Positions 47,086 to 48,517 of a stretch of DNA of 48,517 nucleotides are shown piece by piece. The stretch's first letter is position 1; the number at the start of each line of letters is the position of its first letter. The notes below the pieces were generated by a model. That model was given only the letters and a program-made list of their open reading frames with translations. It did no database searches and was not told the origin of the DNA. The DNA comes from Bacillota bacterium (GTDB taxonomy: Bacteria; Bacillota; Dethiobacteria; Dethiobacterales; Dethiobacteraceae): contig JAAYLG010000109.1 in NCBI GenBank assembly GCA_012522075.1, positions 1 to 48,517 of the forward strand, written 5' to 3'. Both the position numbers and the translations under genes were made by a program.

Positions 47086-47721
47086 GTGTCAGGAGAAGCG
47101 CCGATAAAAGGGGTGAAACAGGAAATGACAGACAGTATCTGGCAGCGACTTGCGGAATTTACTGCGGGAAAGGGAGAGAATAATGGAAAAGGAAATATTC
47201 CCGCCTGGCTCATTGTTGTTCTTGTTGTCCTGGGTGTTTTCTGCATGTATTTTATCGCAGCACCAGGCGGCAGCGAGAAAGCGGTACTGCCGCAGGATAC
47301 GGGTGGGGGGAGAGCCAATGCCACTTTGGCTTACAAGGCACAACTGGAAAGGGAATTGCAGCAGGGCCTGGAAAGTGTTGCCGGGGTGAAAGAAGCAAGG
47401 GTGATTGTTACCCTGGACAGCGGCCCTGTATACGATTACCTGCAGAATGAGGAAAACACGAAGCGTACAACGGAAGAAGAAGACAGCAGCGGTGGAACCC
47501 GGTTGGTTGGAGAGAACACTGCCAGGGTGGAGGCTGTAATGTCCCAAAACGGCGGCGGGCAGGAGGCGGTGGTTATCCGGGAGTGGATGCCGCGGGTTGC
47601 CGGTGTAATGGTAACGGTGAAAGGCAGCGGCGGGGCGCAGCTTCTCTTTGATGTGACCCAGGCAGTGAGCTCGGCCCTCAACCTGCCGGTGCACCGGGTG
47701 AAGGTTCTGCCAATGGATTAA
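47086..47721 (+). CDS. spoIIIAG: Stage III sporulation protein AG (start may be 47125)
   Basis: YKAQLERELQQGLESVAGVKEARVIVTLDSG, VKGSGGAQLLFDVTQAVSSALNLPVHRVKVLPM (ring-building motif). Confidence 0.93.
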   Translation: MSGEAPIKGVKQEMTDSIWQRLAEFTAGKGENNGKGNIPAWLIVVLVVLGVFCMYFIAAPGGSEKAVLPQDTGGGRANATLAYKAQLERELQQGLESVAGVKEARVIVTLDSGPVYDYLQNEENTKRTTEEEDSSGGTRLVGENTARVEAVMSQNGGGQEAVVIREWMPRVAGVMVTVKGSGGAQLLFDVTQAVSSALNLPVHRVKVLPMD

Positions 47722-47743
47722 ATGTTCAAAGGAGGGAAAAAAA

Positions 47744-48379
47744 ATGCGTCTTGAAAACCAAAGAAAACTTCTTCTTATCCTTGTATTGCTTGTCGCTGTA
47801 GTCGCCCTCTGGTACGTAAAACAAAACCGGGAGGGGCGGATTATCATCGGCAAACCCCCGGTGGCACCGGCGGAAGGAGCGGACCGGGAGGAGACGGATG
47901 TCTTGGATGGAGGTGAAACACAAAACCGGGATGCAGCCGGGGAAGAGGTGGCCGGTGAAGAAGCGGCTGCCGGTTCGGGGCTGGATCCGGAAAACTGGGA
48001 TTTGGAAAGCAGCCGGGACTTTTTTGTTGAATACCGCCTGCAGCGTGACCGTGTGCGGGCAAGTGAGATTGAAATGCTGGAGCGGATGATTGAAAACCCT
48101 AACATTTCACCGGAAGGAAAGAAAAAAGCGGAGGCACAGCTTTTGGCCCTGACTGCCGCTATGGAAGAGGAGCTGCTGGTGGAGAATATGCTGAAAGCAC
48201 AAGGGTATAAGGAAGCTATTATTTTTAAGAAAGACGGTCAGGCCAGTGTGGTGGTACAGGCAGTCAAACTGAATGAGGAGCAGTTTTTACAGATTGCAGA
48301 AACAGTCAGTAATGCCACGGGCGTAAGAATGGAGAATATCGCCGTCCTGGAACACGGTGGCATACCGGATAAGGAATAG
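47744..48379 (+). CDS. spoIIIAH: Stage III sporulation protein AH
   Basis: NREGRIIIG..., FFVEYRLQRDRVRASEIEMLERMIENPNISPEGKKKAEAQLLALTAAMEEELLVENMLKAQGYKEAIIF. Confidence 0.95.
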   Translation: MRLENQRKLLLILVLLVAVVALWYVKQNREGRIIIGKPPVAPAEGADREETDVLDGGETQNRDAAGEEVAGEEAAAGSGLDPENWDLESSRDFFVEYRLQRDRVRASEIEMLERMIENPNISPEGKKKAEAQLLALTAAMEEELLVENMLKAQGYKEAIIFKKDGQASVVVQAVKLNEEQFLQIAETVSNATGVRMENIAVLEHGGIPDKE

Positions 48380-48446
48380 CTGTCCGGCACGGGTTAGTGT
48401 AAAGTTATTGTAGGTTTTTAAAGGAATAATCATATCAAAAAAAGAA

Positions 48447-48497
48447 GAGGAACCTCACATTCGAATGAATACCCCAAGAAGGAGGCAGAGGTTCCTC
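48447..48497 (+). repeat. Inverted repeat enclosing a Shine-Dalgarno, just before ATG at 48498
   Basis: GAGGAACCTC (48447-48456) and GAGGTTCCTC (48488-48497), perfect 10-bp arms; loop contains AAGGAGG. Confidence 0.5.
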
Positions 48498-48517
48498 ATG
48501 GAAGTAGTTCGTTTAGT

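Noticed and set aside
1-48517. CRISPR arrays, rRNA, prophage or complete IS elements
   Set aside because: No regularly spaced direct repeats, rRNA-like stretches, phage structural genes or transposase ORFs were recognised by eye. Short tRNAs cannot be strictly excluded without a scan.

Overview
The window looks like a low-to-mid GC, endospore-forming Firmicute chromosome (Peptococcaceae/Clostridia-like; inferred from a complete spoIIIAA-AH operon). Left to right it contains: a permease; an isochorismatase-family hydrolase; a selenium cassette (YedE, YedF/TusA, DUF3343); an ECF sigma/anti-sigma/membrane protein operon; SDR and cupin-like metabolic genes; a LysR-linked dehydrogenase and peptide-type ABC transporter locus ending in an MFS gene; TadE/TadG-like genes; a BTAD regulator with a TasA/camelysin-SipW-DUF5305-LPXTG surface cluster; a type IV pilus/T2SS-like operon with an embedded sigma factor; aroK-pepQ-efp; and spoIIIAA-AH. 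The strongest hidden signal is that ORFs 13955..14413 and 14426..15724 are one gene. The TGA at 14411-14413 is in frame and is followed directly by Gly-Ser-Cys, giving the U-G-S-C motif of the UGSC (seleno)protein family. A strong hairpin sits just downstream of the UGA (candidate bacterial SECIS), and a compact, apparently pseudoknotted RNA structure precedes the gene. Other notable signals are two near-identical promoter/operator modules in the UGSC locus, three CAAGT direct repeats at about 22-bp spacing before the TasA operon, a conserved-looking small ORF with a stop at codon 8, and a prepilin gene whose signal peptide has no in-frame start codon. No database search or folding program was run; all family names are from recognition of the protein sequences.
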